The position numbers and the translations under genes are program-made. Positions 33,688 through 41,825 of a stretch of DNA of 64,000 nt are shown here, in pieces (position 1 is the stretch's first letter; the number at the start of each line of letters is the position of its first letter). The DNA is taken from the NCBI RefSeq assembly GCF_036227205.1, contig NZ_CP109442.1, positions 4,960,001 through 5,024,000 on the forward strand, given 5' to 3'. A model generated the notes under the pieces. That model saw nothing but the letters and a program-made list of their open reading frames with translations. It was not told the origin of the DNA and searched no databases. This DNA comes from Amycolatopsis sp. NBC_01480 (GTDB lineage: Bacteria > Actinomycetota > Actinomycetes > Mycobacteriales > Pseudonocardiaceae).

Positions 33688-34332
33688 GTGCCCGAAGCCA
33701 CCCAGGAACCAGCTCAGCCCGCGGACCAGCCGACCGAAGCGGCTCCGGAGGAGGAACGGACCTTCCGGCGCGAGGACTGGTACGGCGAGGAGTTCATCGG
33801 CCGGCGGTTCGTGCGGTGCGAGTTCCACGAGATCGACCTCACGGAGTCCGTCACGCGCGGTGCGACGTTCACCGACTGTGTGTTCGGCAACGTGCGGTTC
33901 AACGCCTCGAAGCACTTCCAGTCGGCGTTCACCGGGTGCAGTTTCAAGCGCTGCAACCTGTTCGACGCCGAGTTCACCGGGTGCAAGCTGGTCGGCAGCC
34001 GGTTCGAGGAGTGCTCGATGCGGCCGTTGCGGGTGAGCGGGGGCGACTGGTCGTTCGTCGGGCTGGTGCGGGCCGATCTGCGCGGCGTGACGTTCGAGCG
34101 GGTGCGCATGCGGGAGGCCGACCTCGCCTGGGCGGACGGCACCGACGCCGTTTTCTCCGACGTCGACCTTTCGGGCGCGGACCTGGGCAACGTCAAGTTC
34201 GCCGGCGCCGAGCTGCGCGGCAGCGACCTCTCGACGCTCGATCCGACGCAGGCCGAGCTGACCGGGGCGATCGTCTCACCGGAACAGGCGACGGTGCTCG
34301 TGACTTCGCTCGGCCTGCACGTGCGCGGGTAG
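33688..34332 (+). CDS. Pentapeptide-repeat protein
   Basis: This 214-residue protein (GTG start) has a charged disordered N-terminus and then successive five-residue repeats of the A(D/N)LXX kind in the order FxxCxF. Examples are FVRCEFHEIDL, FTDCVFGNVRF, FTGCSFKRCNLFDAEFTGC, VRADLRGVTFERVRMREADL and DLSGADLGNVKFAGAELRGSDL. It would fold as a right-handed quadrilateral helix. Family members include gyrase-protecting DNA mimics, but a general role cannot be assigned here. Confidence 0.85.
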   Translation: MPEATQEPAQPADQPTEAAPEEERTFRREDWYGEEFIGRRFVRCEFHEIDLTESVTRGATFTDCVFGNVRFNASKHFQSAFTGCSFKRCNLFDAEFTGCKLVGSRFEECSMRPLRVSGGDWSFVGLVRADLRGVTFERVRMREADLAWADGTDAVFSDVDLSGADLGNVKFAGAELRGSDLSTLDPTQAELTGAIVSPEQATVLVTSLGLHVRG

Positions 34333-34366
34333 GCTTTCCGGCGAGGGCAAGGGAAAGGAGCACCGG

Positions 34367-34966
34367 ATGGGCGTCGTCACGCCGGGGTTCACCGGCCGCG
34401 CGCACAGCGGTGACCCGCGCCTGCCGCCGGGGCAGTACCTCGCCCGGGACTTCCCGGTGCTGTCCGCCGGCCCGACCCCGCGGGTCCGCACGGACGACTG
34501 GGAGTTCACCGTCGTCACGGAAAGCGGCGAGAAACGGGCGTGGTCCTGGCGGGAGCTGCTCGCGCTGCCGAGTGAGAAGTTCACTGTGGACATCCACTGT
34601 GTCACGCAGTGGTCCAAACTCGACACCCGCTGGCGCGGCGTCCGGGTGGAGACGCTGATCGGCGACCTCACCACGTCCGCCGATTACGTGATGGCCCGCT
34701 CCTACGGCGGCTACACCACCAACCTGCCCCTGGCCGACCTGCTCGACGGCCAGGCCTGGGTCGCCTACGAGTACAACGGCAAACCGCTGACGCCCGAGCA
34801 CGGCGGGCCCGCCCGGCTGCTGGTGCCGCACCTGTACTTCTGGAAGTCGGCGAAGTGGGTGCGCGGGCTGCAGCTCACCACCAAGGACGACCCGGGCTTC
34901 TGGGAGACCGCGGGCTATCACGACTACGGAGACCCATGGCGGGAACAGCGGTATCAGGGCGATTAG
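34367..34966 (+). CDS. Sulfite-oxidase-family molybdopterin oxidoreductase
   Basis: This is a 199-residue protein with AAAGGAG upstream. It has the compact sulfite-oxidase/YedY core: a WSWRELLALP segment, the molybdenum-ligand cysteine in VDIHCVTQWSKLDTRW, GGYTTNLPLADL and GGPARLLVPHLYFWKSAKW. No Tat signal is present, so it is probably cytosolic. The 3' end overlaps the next gene by 31 bases, a ferredoxin-reductase-type flavoprotein that presumably supplies or accepts its electrons. The substrate is unknown. Confidence 0.85.
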   Translation: MGVVTPGFTGRAHSGDPRLPPGQYLARDFPVLSAGPTPRVRTDDWEFTVVTESGEKRAWSWRELLALPSEKFTVDIHCVTQWSKLDTRWRGVRVETLIGDLTTSADYVMARSYGGYTTNLPLADLLDGQAWVAYEYNGKPLTPEHGGPARLLVPHLYFWKSAKWVRGLQLTTKDDPGFWETAGYHDYGDPWREQRYQGD

Positions 34967-35679
34967 CGTGGCGCGTCGCCCGCCTCGCCGAGGCCCGGGT
35001 GGAGACGCCGACGGCGCGCACGCTCGTCTTCGACATCCCCGGCTGGCCGGGCCACCTCGCGGGCCAGCACGTGGACGTCCGGCTCACCGCCGCGGACGGG
35101 TACACCGCGCAGCGCAGCTATTCCCTCGCCGCGCCGGCGGACGGCGACCGGGTGGAGCTGACGGTCCAGCGGGTCCCCGACGGTGAGGTCTCCGAACACC
35201 TCACCGGCCGGTACGCGGTCGGCGACCCGGTGGAGATCCGCGGCCCGGTCGGCGGCTGGTTCGTGTGGCGCCCCGCCGACCCGGCGCCCGTGCTGCTGGT
35301 CGCGGGCGGCTCCGGCATCGTCCCGCTGATGGCGATGATCCGCGCCCGCCGCGCGGCGGGTAGCAAGGCGCTGTTCCGGCTGGTCTATTCCTTGCGCACA
35401 CCGGCCGAGCGGTACTACGCCGAGGAACTCCGCCGCCCGGTCGCGGGACTGGACGTCACGTACGTCTACACGCGCGAGCTGCCCGAGGGACAACCCGGCA
35501 TTCCGCGCCGGATCGGCGTCGCCACGCTCAACACGGCGGGCTGGCCGGCGGACTTCGGCGCGACCAGCTACGTCTGCGGCCCGACCGGTTTCGTCGAAAC
35601 CGTGGCCGACATCCTGCTCGCCCTGGGCCACGACCCGCACACCATCCGCACCGAGCGCTTCGGCCCCAGCCGCGACTGA
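34936..35679 (+). CDS. FAD/NAD(P)-binding oxidoreductase, FNR type
   Basis: This 247-residue protein starts inside the preceding molybdoenzyme gene (ATG at 34936). It shows FAD-binding GQHVDVRLTAADGYTAQRSYSLAAP, the nucleotide-binding LLVAGGSGIVPLMAMIR and the C-terminal SYVCGPTGFVETVADIL, all of the ferredoxin-NADP reductase family, without an attached iron-sulfur domain. It is the likely redox partner of the molybdopterin protein. Confidence 0.88.
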   Translation: MAGTAVSGRLAWRVARLAEARVETPTARTLVFDIPGWPGHLAGQHVDVRLTAADGYTAQRSYSLAAPADGDRVELTVQRVPDGEVSEHLTGRYAVGDPVEIRGPVGGWFVWRPADPAPVLLVAGGSGIVPLMAMIRARRAAGSKALFRLVYSLRTPAERYYAEELRRPVAGLDVTYVYTRELPEGQPGIPRRIGVATLNTAGWPADFGATSYVCGPTGFVETVADILLALGHDPHTIRTERFGPSRD

Positions 35680-35683
35680 GGTT

Positions 35684-36529
35684 TCAGGCGAAGTCGTACA
35701 CCGCGAAGTCGGTGATCCGGACGTACCCGATTCGCTGGTAGAGGGCGTTGCTGGTGCGGTTGGCCGGGTCCGTGTAGAGGACGACGTCTTTCGCGCCCGC
35801 GGCCAGCGCGGCCCGGCTCGCCTCGACGGTCACGGCGCCAGCGTAACCATGGCCCCGGAGCCGGGCCGGGGTGTAAACCGGGTCGATCCGGACCATGCCG
35901 GCGATCATCGACGTCCGGGCCGCCATGGAGACCGGGGTTCCGTCTGGGGCTTCCCAGAACGTGAAGTGCCGGTCGGCGAAGCGTGAGCTGGCCCAGGAAT
36001 CGGCGTCCACGGCTGGGACTTCCCCGACGGCGGTGACGAACTCGCTGCACATACGGATGAGTTGCGCGCGGTCCGGCTCGCCGACCGCGCGTCCCCGGCC
36101 CGCTGGGCGCGGCTCCGGCGGGGTGAGCGTGCCGAGACGGTACAGGTGCAACGGCTGGGTGAGCGTCGGAGCCGCGTTCGTGCGCTGGTGCCAGGCCTCG
36201 GCGAACGCAGCGGCCGTGTCGTGCTCCGCAGTGACCCCAGCGAGAGAGCGGCCGAGCCCGGCCAGATAGGCGGCGAGGACCTCGGCCTGCCCAGCGGAGA
36301 GGGGAGTGACACTCAGCCGCGCGGACTGACGGAGGTAGAAGGTGGCGCAGACCTCGCCCCCTCGCTCCATCCAGCCGAAAACGATGGCCTCGCCTCCCGG
36401 GAGCTTTCGCAGTTTCTCGAGCACAGTCAGCGGCGTGTTGTGCAAAGCGGGCCGTGAGTGCAGGAAGCCTTCAGCGCGGACGAAGAAGTCGCCGAGGTTT
36501 TCGGTGAGATGGCAGGTTTCCGGGCGCAT
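35684..36529 (-). CDS. GNAT-family acetyltransferase
   Basis: This 281-residue protein has a C-terminal GNAT fold. Strand beta-4 is SMIAGMVRIDPVYTP, the acetyl-CoA loop is RLRGHGYAGAVTVEASRAAL, and it ends with VLYTDPANRTSNALYQRIGYV. The N-terminal half is a degenerate second domain, as in two-domain acetyltransferases. Substrate unknown. It converges with the FNR gene with only four bases between stops. Confidence 0.82.
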   Translation of the reverse strand: MRPETCHLTENLGDFFVRAEGFLHSRPALHNTPLTVLEKLRKLPGGEAIVFGWMERGGEVCATFYLRQSARLSVTPLSAGQAEVLAAYLAGLGRSLAGVTAEHDTAAAFAEAWHQRTNAAPTLTQPLHLYRLGTLTPPEPRPAGRGRAVGEPDRAQLIRMCSEFVTAVGEVPAVDADSWASSRFADRHFTFWEAPDGTPVSMAARTSMIAGMVRIDPVYTPARLRGHGYAGAVTVEASRAALAAGAKDVVLYTDPANRTSNALYQRIGYVRITDFAVYDFA

Positions 36530-36568
36530 GCCTCATCATCGCCGATGAGCCAGGCGACCGGGGCCAGT

Positions 36569-39100
36569 TCAGGAAGGGTCGGGTTTGGTCAGCAGCTCGC
36601 GGAGGGTGGCGAGCAGTTCGCGGCGGTCCGCGGCGCCCAGTTTGCCGCGGATGCGCGCCATGTGGTGCTCGACGGTCTTGCCCGAGATGAAGAGCTTGCT
36701 GCCGGCCTGTTTGTAGGTCAGGCCGTCGACGACCAGGCGGGCGACTTCCAGCTCGCGTTCGCTCAACGCGCTCAGGCCGGCGCCCGCGGTGGGCTCCGGG
36801 ACATGGGACTCGCGCCGGTTCGTGATGCCCTGGAACTGGCGGGCGGCTTCCAGCAGCTGCACCATCGCCTTGCGGTCGGACGTGCGGATCGCTGCCTGGC
36901 CCGCCAGGCGTGCCGCGTCCCAGCCCAGGCCGAGTTCATGCAGCTCGGCTGCGGCGGCGGAGATGGTGTCGGGCTCGAAAGTGCCGCTCAGGACGGCGAG
37001 CCAGCACGACGCCGCCCGCGCGAGAGCTGACGGGTACCGGCCGCAGTCGGCGAAACCCGCCAGCGCCGTCAGCTGCTTCTCGACGGTGGCGCGGTCCTCC
37101 AGGGTGATCGCCGCGTGCAGTTCGTGCCAGCAGAGCGAGACCGTCCACAGTGGAGGGTTGGCGAGGCGGTCGAGCATCTCGTGGGCGCGTTCGAGCTGAC
37201 GGGCGAGCTTCGCGTGCGCGCCGGTGCGCGCGGCGGCGATCGCCAGCTCACCCAGCGGCAGCAGGGTGAACAGGTCGGTCTGCTGCCGCATCGACGCCTG
37301 GTACGCGCGGTCCCAGGACCGCTGCAGCCCGACGAGGTCGCTCGCCCGGCGCGCCAGCCCCAGCTCCAGCGTCGCGAAGAACAGCTCGTCCCTGGCCTCG
37401 AGCCGCCCGGACGCGGCGACGGCGTTCCGGTGCTCGTCGGCCGTGGTCAGGTTGCCGGCGGTCATCGCGACCCAGCCGAGTAACAGGCGGTGCCGCGTGG
37501 TCAGCAGGTCGCCGCCGACTTCACTGGCCAGCGCGCGTGTGAGCACGGACTCGGCGAGCCCCAGCTCACCCGCGTGCAGCCCGACGATCGACGCGAGCGC
37601 GGCCGGGCTGTCCGGCAACGGCGCGCCGCCCCCGGACGGCTCCAGCATCGCCGCCGCGCCGACCAGCGTCGACAGGCTTTCGGTGCCATGGCCCGTGACC
37701 GATTCGGCGATCCCGTCCGCCGTGCGGCTCGCCGCGCCCGCGAACAGCGTCGGCGCCATCCCGGGCGCCGTCGCCCGCAGCACTTCCCGCGCGCCGGCCA
37801 GCTCGCCCGTTCCGACGAGCGCGATCGCGGCGAACGCGTTCACCGCGCCCTGTCCCGTCCAGCGGTACCCCTCGCGCGCGGTCGGATACGTGTCCGTGGT
37901 GACGAAGTCGTCCGGCTGAGGCGGTTCGGCGGCCACGTCAGCGCTCCGGGCCGCTTCCGCAGCGCAGAGTCCCGCCCAGCGGTACAACTCCGCGCTGCGA
38001 GCCAGTTCACCGCGGTGGGCCAGGACGGTGGCGGCGATCTCGGCGCCCGCGGCGCGTGTGCCGAGGTCGGCGGCGTTCAGCATGCCGTCGCCGAGCCGCA
38101 GGGCGGTGTCGAGGTCGCCGGACAATGCGGCGGCGCGGGCCCAGCCCGTGGTCACCAGCGCGTCGCGTGTGCCGGCTTCCGAAGCGGCTTCGAAGAGGCG
38201 CGCGGCCAGCTTGGCGTCGCTCGGCAGGGCCTCGCCCGCGGCGGCGGCGAAGGCGGCGGCCGCGCTGGAACCGGAGCTTCCCGCGTCCAGCAAAGACTTC
38301 GCGAGTTCCAGCACCGGCAAACCGTTGCGCAGCTGCAGCTCCACCAGCTGCTGCAACGCGGTCAGCCGCCGGGCCGGGGGACCGTACGTGCGCACGGCCT
38401 CGGCGGCCACCGGGAGCAACGCGTCCTCGGCGTCGAGCAGGCCGGTGGCGCGGGCGCCGTCGACGACCTCCGGCAACTGGTCCGGCGAACGGTCGAGCAG
38501 CGCGCACAACAGGTCCAGGTTCCGGCCCGCGCCGGCCTCCGCGGCGATGAGGTACCGCAGCACGTCTTCGGCCAGCTCGGCCAGCTCGGCGCGGAAGTCC
38601 GCGAGCCGGCCGGTCACCACGCGCTCCACCAGCCGCGGGACCCCGCCGGTGCGGGTGTGCAGCGCGGCGGCCGTCTTCGCGTCGACGGACCGGCCGGTGA
38701 GCTGCCGGGCCAGCGCGGCCACCTCGTCGGCGGCCAGCGGCGTCAGCACGATCTGCGGCGCCTGCCGGCCGAACGTCTCGCCGAGCGTGCGCAACGCCTC
38801 CGAGCCGGCGTTCGGCCGGTGTGCCAGCACGATCGGGCCCTCGGCGGTGGTCGCGAGCGTGCTCAGTCTCGCCAGGTCCTCTTCACCGAGCTGGTCGGCG
38901 TCGTCGATGAGGGTCGCTTCGACGCCGGCCGCGCGGTAGCCGCGGTCGAGGGCGCCGAGCAGCGCGGTCTTGCCGTAGCCGCCGGGCGCGACGACAACCA
39001 GTCGCGCGGGCGTCGCGGGGGCGTCGGCCAGCTCCGCGAGGAGCCGGCGCGCGACGGGGTGGACGGCTTCGGTGCCGGTCTTCGCCAGCAGTGCGTTCAA
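36569..39100 (-). CDS. iniR: IniR-like LuxR-family regulator with N-terminal P-loop ATPase
   Basis: The 843-residue protein starts at a TTG overlapping the Hsp70-like stop (TTGA). The N-terminal 300 residues are an STAND/AAA-type NTPase with Walker A VVVAPGGYGKTALLGAL and Walker B-like TLIDDADQLG. A long helical repeat region follows. The last 65 residues are a LuxR helix-turn-helix (LSERELEVARLVVDGLTYKQ, then GKTVEHHMARIRGKLG). Orientation, size and position next to iniB match the mycobacterial IniR regulator, which switches on iniBAC under cell-wall stress. Assignment as the ortholog is by synteny. Confidence 0.8.
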   Translation of the reverse strand: MNALLAKTGTEAVHPVARRLLAELADAPATPARLVVVAPGGYGKTALLGALDRGYRAAGVEATLIDDADQLGEEDLARLSTLATTAEGPIVLAHRPNAGSEALRTLGETFGRQAPQIVLTPLAADEVAALARQLTGRSVDAKTAAALHTRTGGVPRLVERVVTGRLADFRAELAELAEDVLRYLIAAEAGAGRNLDLLCALLDRSPDQLPEVVDGARATGLLDAEDALLPVAAEAVRTYGPPARRLTALQQLVELQLRNGLPVLELAKSLLDAGSSGSSAAAAFAAAAGEALPSDAKLAARLFEAASEAGTRDALVTTGWARAAALSGDLDTALRLGDGMLNAADLGTRAAGAEIAATVLAHRGELARSAELYRWAGLCAAEAARSADVAAEPPQPDDFVTTDTYPTAREGYRWTGQGAVNAFAAIALVGTGELAGAREVLRATAPGMAPTLFAGAASRTADGIAESVTGHGTESLSTLVGAAAMLEPSGGGAPLPDSPAALASIVGLHAGELGLAESVLTRALASEVGGDLLTTRHRLLLGWVAMTAGNLTTADEHRNAVAASGRLEARDELFFATLELGLARRASDLVGLQRSWDRAYQASMRQQTDLFTLLPLGELAIAAARTGAHAKLARQLERAHEMLDRLANPPLWTVSLCWHELHAAITLEDRATVEKQLTALAGFADCGRYPSALARAASCWLAVLSGTFEPDTISAAAAELHELGLGWDAARLAGQAAIRTSDRKAMVQLLEAARQFQGITNRRESHVPEPTAGAGLSALSERELEVARLVVDGLTYKQAGSKLFISGKTVEHHMARIRGKLGAADRRELLATLRELLTKPDPS

Positions 39101-40239
39101 CAGTGACCTTCACCGGTGGGGGCTGCGCCGGGGTGGGCGCAGGAGCTCAGGGTGGCGGAGTGGGGCGGGGTGTTTCCCTTGTCTGCGGTGGCTTCGTGGG
39201 ACGAGAGGGTGGCGATCAGGACCGACGAGCCGATCGCGAGGACCGCGGCGGTCGCGGCCAGCGGCCGCCACCGCTTGAGCAGCTTCGCGGGTCCTTCGGG
39301 CTCAGGCAGCTCAAACGGCTTGATGTCGAGCGGCGGCCGGGCGGGCCGCTCGGTCAGCTCGGGCGGGTGGTCGACACGGGGCAGCAGGGTGGTCTCGGCG
39401 GCCGGCCGCTCCCGCCGCGAGGGCGGGCTCGTCCGTTGGGCGGCGAGGCTACTCGCCCCGAAAGCCGCCGTCAGCGCGGGCTGGGGGCCGGCGAACACGG
39501 GGCAGGGCAGCCGCCCCGGCAGCGCGCCCGGGCCGGGCTCGCCGCAGAACACGATGCCCGCCAACGCATCCGGCGTGACCGAGGCGCCGTGCGCGAGCGC
39601 AAAAGCAGTGCTCACGGCGGCTGCGGGGGCGACGCCCTCGGTGCTCGTGCGCGACACCCAGCCGCTCGCGCCGGACGCCGTCGCGAGGGTGACCGTGACG
39701 CCGTCGGGGCCGAATTCGCAGACGGCCGCGGCCTGGTCGCCCGGGCCGGGCTCCGGCAGGTGCGCGTACAGCGCCGCGATCGAGCCGGGCAGCAGGGTCG
39801 CCGCCCGGAAGCCCGATTCGGCCAGTGCGCGGCGAAGCAGGTCCCGCCGGTAGTCGCCCCAGTCGCCGGGGTGGGTCACCACGAGGTGGCGGGGCGGGCC
39901 GCCGAACTGCGCGGCCGCGTGCTCCGCGATGCCCTCGATCAGCACGGTGGTCAGCGATTCCGGCGAGAACGCGTCCGCCTCGATCAGCATCGGCACGTCG
40001 TCGCCGATCCGCCGGTGGAAGCCGGTGAGCAGGCGCGACGGCACCGCGGCCCCGGCGCGCGCGGCGGCGTCGCCGGTCAGCAGGTAGCCCTCGTCGTCGA
40101 GGAACAGGGCGGTCGCGGCGGCGGGCGTCTGCTCGCCCAGCCACAGCGGTTCGGGCACCTCCCAGCCGTCTCCTCGCCGGAGACGGGTGGCGGCGTGGGT
40201 CCGGGCGTGGGCGACATCGATGCCGAGCACGTAGGGCAA
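39097..40239 (-). CDS. Hsp70/actin-fold protein with C-terminal membrane anchor
   Basis: This 380-residue protein has an Hsp70-like N-terminal ATPase: MPYVLGIDVAHARTHAATR as phosphate-1 loop, HLVVTHPGDWG, and LLPGSIAALYAHLPE as the connect region. A second ATPase lobe with a glycine-rich phosphate-2 loop is weak. The substrate-binding domain is replaced by a proline-rich linker and one transmembrane helix (LAATAAVLAIGSSVLIATL) with a short outside tail ending in Cys. It is transcribed divergently from iniB and coupled to iniR. An actin-fold membrane protein beside dynamin-like IniA/IniC suggests an envelope-stress sensor. The role is inferred. Confidence 0.75.
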   Translation of the reverse strand: MPYVLGIDVAHARTHAATRLRRGDGWEVPEPLWLGEQTPAAATALFLDDEGYLLTGDAAARAGAAVPSRLLTGFHRRIGDDVPMLIEADAFSPESLTTVLIEGIAEHAAAQFGGPPRHLVVTHPGDWGDYRRDLLRRALAESGFRAATLLPGSIAALYAHLPEPGPGDQAAAVCEFGPDGVTVTLATASGASGWVSRTSTEGVAPAAAVSTAFALAHGASVTPDALAGIVFCGEPGPGALPGRLPCPVFAGPQPALTAAFGASSLAAQRTSPPSRRERPAAETTLLPRVDHPPELTERPARPPLDIKPFELPEPEGPAKLLKRWRPLAATAAVLAIGSSVLIATLSSHEATADKGNTPPHSATLSSCAHPGAAPTGEGHC

Positions 40240-40549
40240 CGCCGCTTCCTCCCTTCGTTGGACAGGGGGGCCGCCAACCGGCCTAAGGGGACCACTAGGG
40301 GTAGTCCATCCTCACCCGTAAGGGTCATTCGAGCAAGCCGGGCGGTGGGATTCGGCCCAACATCGGCTCGCTCGAACGAGCCCCTAACCCCCTAACGATC
40401 TCATATCGACTCCCTAACGGCTGAGCGAGTCGCGACTGGGAGTAAACCCCGATGTAGGCGGGGGTCCGGTGTCCCTACCTTGAGCGCCACCCAGACCGGA
40501 GACGGTCGGGTCAATCCCCCGTACAGACGAACAATCTGGAGATCTCCCC
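40240..40549. promoter_or_regulatory. Divergent iniB/Hsp70-like control region with CCCTAAC repeats
   Basis: The 310-base intergenic stretch contains the perfect inverted repeat GGCTCG-N6-CGAGCC (40365-40382). Three direct CCCTAAC repeats follow at 40382-40388, 40390-40396 and 40412-40418. GGAG lies shortly before the iniB ATG at 40550. Such ordered repeats next to a LuxR-type regulator are plausible IniR binding sites. Confidence 0.5.
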
Positions 40550-41728
40550 ATGGATCCGGTGCAGACCCTGCACGATTTCACGCTCAACCTGCTCGGCGAC
40601 CCCACCGCGCTCGCGTCGTTCGGCCAGGACCCGCAGGCCGCGCTGGCCGCCGCCGGCCTCGGTGACATCAGTGCCGCCGACGTGCACGAGGTCATGCCGC
40701 TCGTGCTCGACTACGTGCCGGTCGACAACCTGGCCGCGCTCGGCAACCTGCCGCAGGCGGGCGACCTCACCGGGGCCCTGTCCGACGGCCCGCAGGGCGC
40801 GATCGAGCAGCTCCAGGCGCTGACCGCGTCCTTCGGCCTGCCCGCCGTCGACGTTCCGTCGCTGCCGGCCGTGCCCGAGCTGCCGACCCTCCCGGTCGTG
40901 GGCGACCTGCCCGTGGGCGACCTGCCCCTCGGCGCGCTCCCGGCCCTGCCCGCGCTGCCGGCCGTGTCGGGCGCGAGCCTGCCCGCGGTCCCGGCGCTGC
41001 CGGGTGTGCCGGCGCTTCCCGGCCTCGGCGAGGTGCAGAACACCCTCGCCGGTGTCACCGCGCTCACGCAGAGCCCGGCCGGCTCGTTCTCCTTCGGCAA
41101 CGACCTGTCCAACGGCCTCGACTCCGACGCCGTCTCGAAGGCCAGCGGCCTCGCCGAGGGCGCGGCTTCGCAGGTCCAGCACCTCGGCGGCGACGTCGTC
41201 GGCGCGGTCGAGCACGCCTCCCCGGTCGACCTCAGCGGCCTGACCTCGCAGGTGCCCGACGTGGCCGGCCTGACCTCGCACGCGCCGGACATCAGCGGCC
41301 TCACCTCGCAGCTGCCGGACGTCAGCGGCGCCACCGCGCCGGTCGGCGACCTGGCCGGTCACCTGACCCAGGCCGGCGGCGGCATCGCGGGCCACGTCAG
41401 CGACCTGGCCGGCCACCTCACCGAGCCGGTCGGCCACCTGGGCGGGACGCTCAGCCCGGCCGGCCTGGAGCACGCCGCCGGCAGCCTGGTCCACGGCGTG
41501 CAGTCGGCCGTGCCGACGCCGGACCTCGGCGCGCGGTCCGACACCGGCACGGACGCGGTCCACTCCGGGACCGACGCGGTGCACAGCGGCACCGACGCCG
41601 GTGTCGGCGCGGTGCACGACACCGTCTCCACGGTGACGGCCCCGCTGCACGACGCGCTGGGCGACGTCGGCCTCCACGCCGGTGTCGAGTCGCAGCACGG
41701 CGGCGGCGACCTGCACATTTCCCTCTGA
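40550..41728 (+). CDS. iniB: IniB-like alanine/glycine-rich protein
   Basis: This is a 392-residue protein. The first 60 residues form the IniB N-terminal domain (TLHDFTLNLLGDPTALASFG, DPQAALAAAGLGDISAADV, LVLDYVPVDN). The rest is low-complexity. Leu/Pro repeats (LPALPAVSGASLPAVPALPG) are followed by LTSQVPDVAGL-type units repeated about five times and HSGTDAVHSGTD repeats. No signal peptide is apparent, as in mycobacterial IniB. In mycobacteria the gene is strongly induced by cell-wall inhibitors. It is separated from iniA by a strong hairpin. Confidence 0.85.
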   Translation: MDPVQTLHDFTLNLLGDPTALASFGQDPQAALAAAGLGDISAADVHEVMPLVLDYVPVDNLAALGNLPQAGDLTGALSDGPQGAIEQLQALTASFGLPAVDVPSLPAVPELPTLPVVGDLPVGDLPLGALPALPALPAVSGASLPAVPALPGVPALPGLGEVQNTLAGVTALTQSPAGSFSFGNDLSNGLDSDAVSKASGLAEGAASQVQHLGGDVVGAVEHASPVDLSGLTSQVPDVAGLTSHAPDISGLTSQLPDVSGATAPVGDLAGHLTQAGGGIAGHVSDLAGHLTEPVGHLGGTLSPAGLEHAAGSLVHGVQSAVPTPDLGARSDTGTDAVHSGTDAVHSGTDAGVGAVHDTVSTVTAPLHDALGDVGLHAGVESQHGGGDLHISL

Positions 41729-41744
41729 GCAGAGGTTTGACGGA

Positions 41745-41781
41745 GGTGGCTCCGCGGTCTGGGTGCGACCGCGGAGCCACC
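41745..41781 (+). terminator. Perfect 14-bp hairpin between iniB and iniA
   Basis: GGTGGCTCCGCGGT (41745-41758) pairs exactly with ACCGCGGAGCCACC (41768-41781) around a nine-base loop. It starts 17 bases after the iniB stop and ends 45 bases before the iniA start. It may end most iniB transcripts or protect the iniB message. Confidence 0.7.
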
Positions 41782-41825
41782 ACCCGGTTCGAATACTTTG
41801 CGTACACGGGGGACACTGCTTCGTC

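Noticed and set aside
37490..39106. 538-codon plus-strand frame opposite iniR
   Set aside because: Low-complexity Arg/Gln-rich translation; the minus strand has Walker and LuxR motifs.
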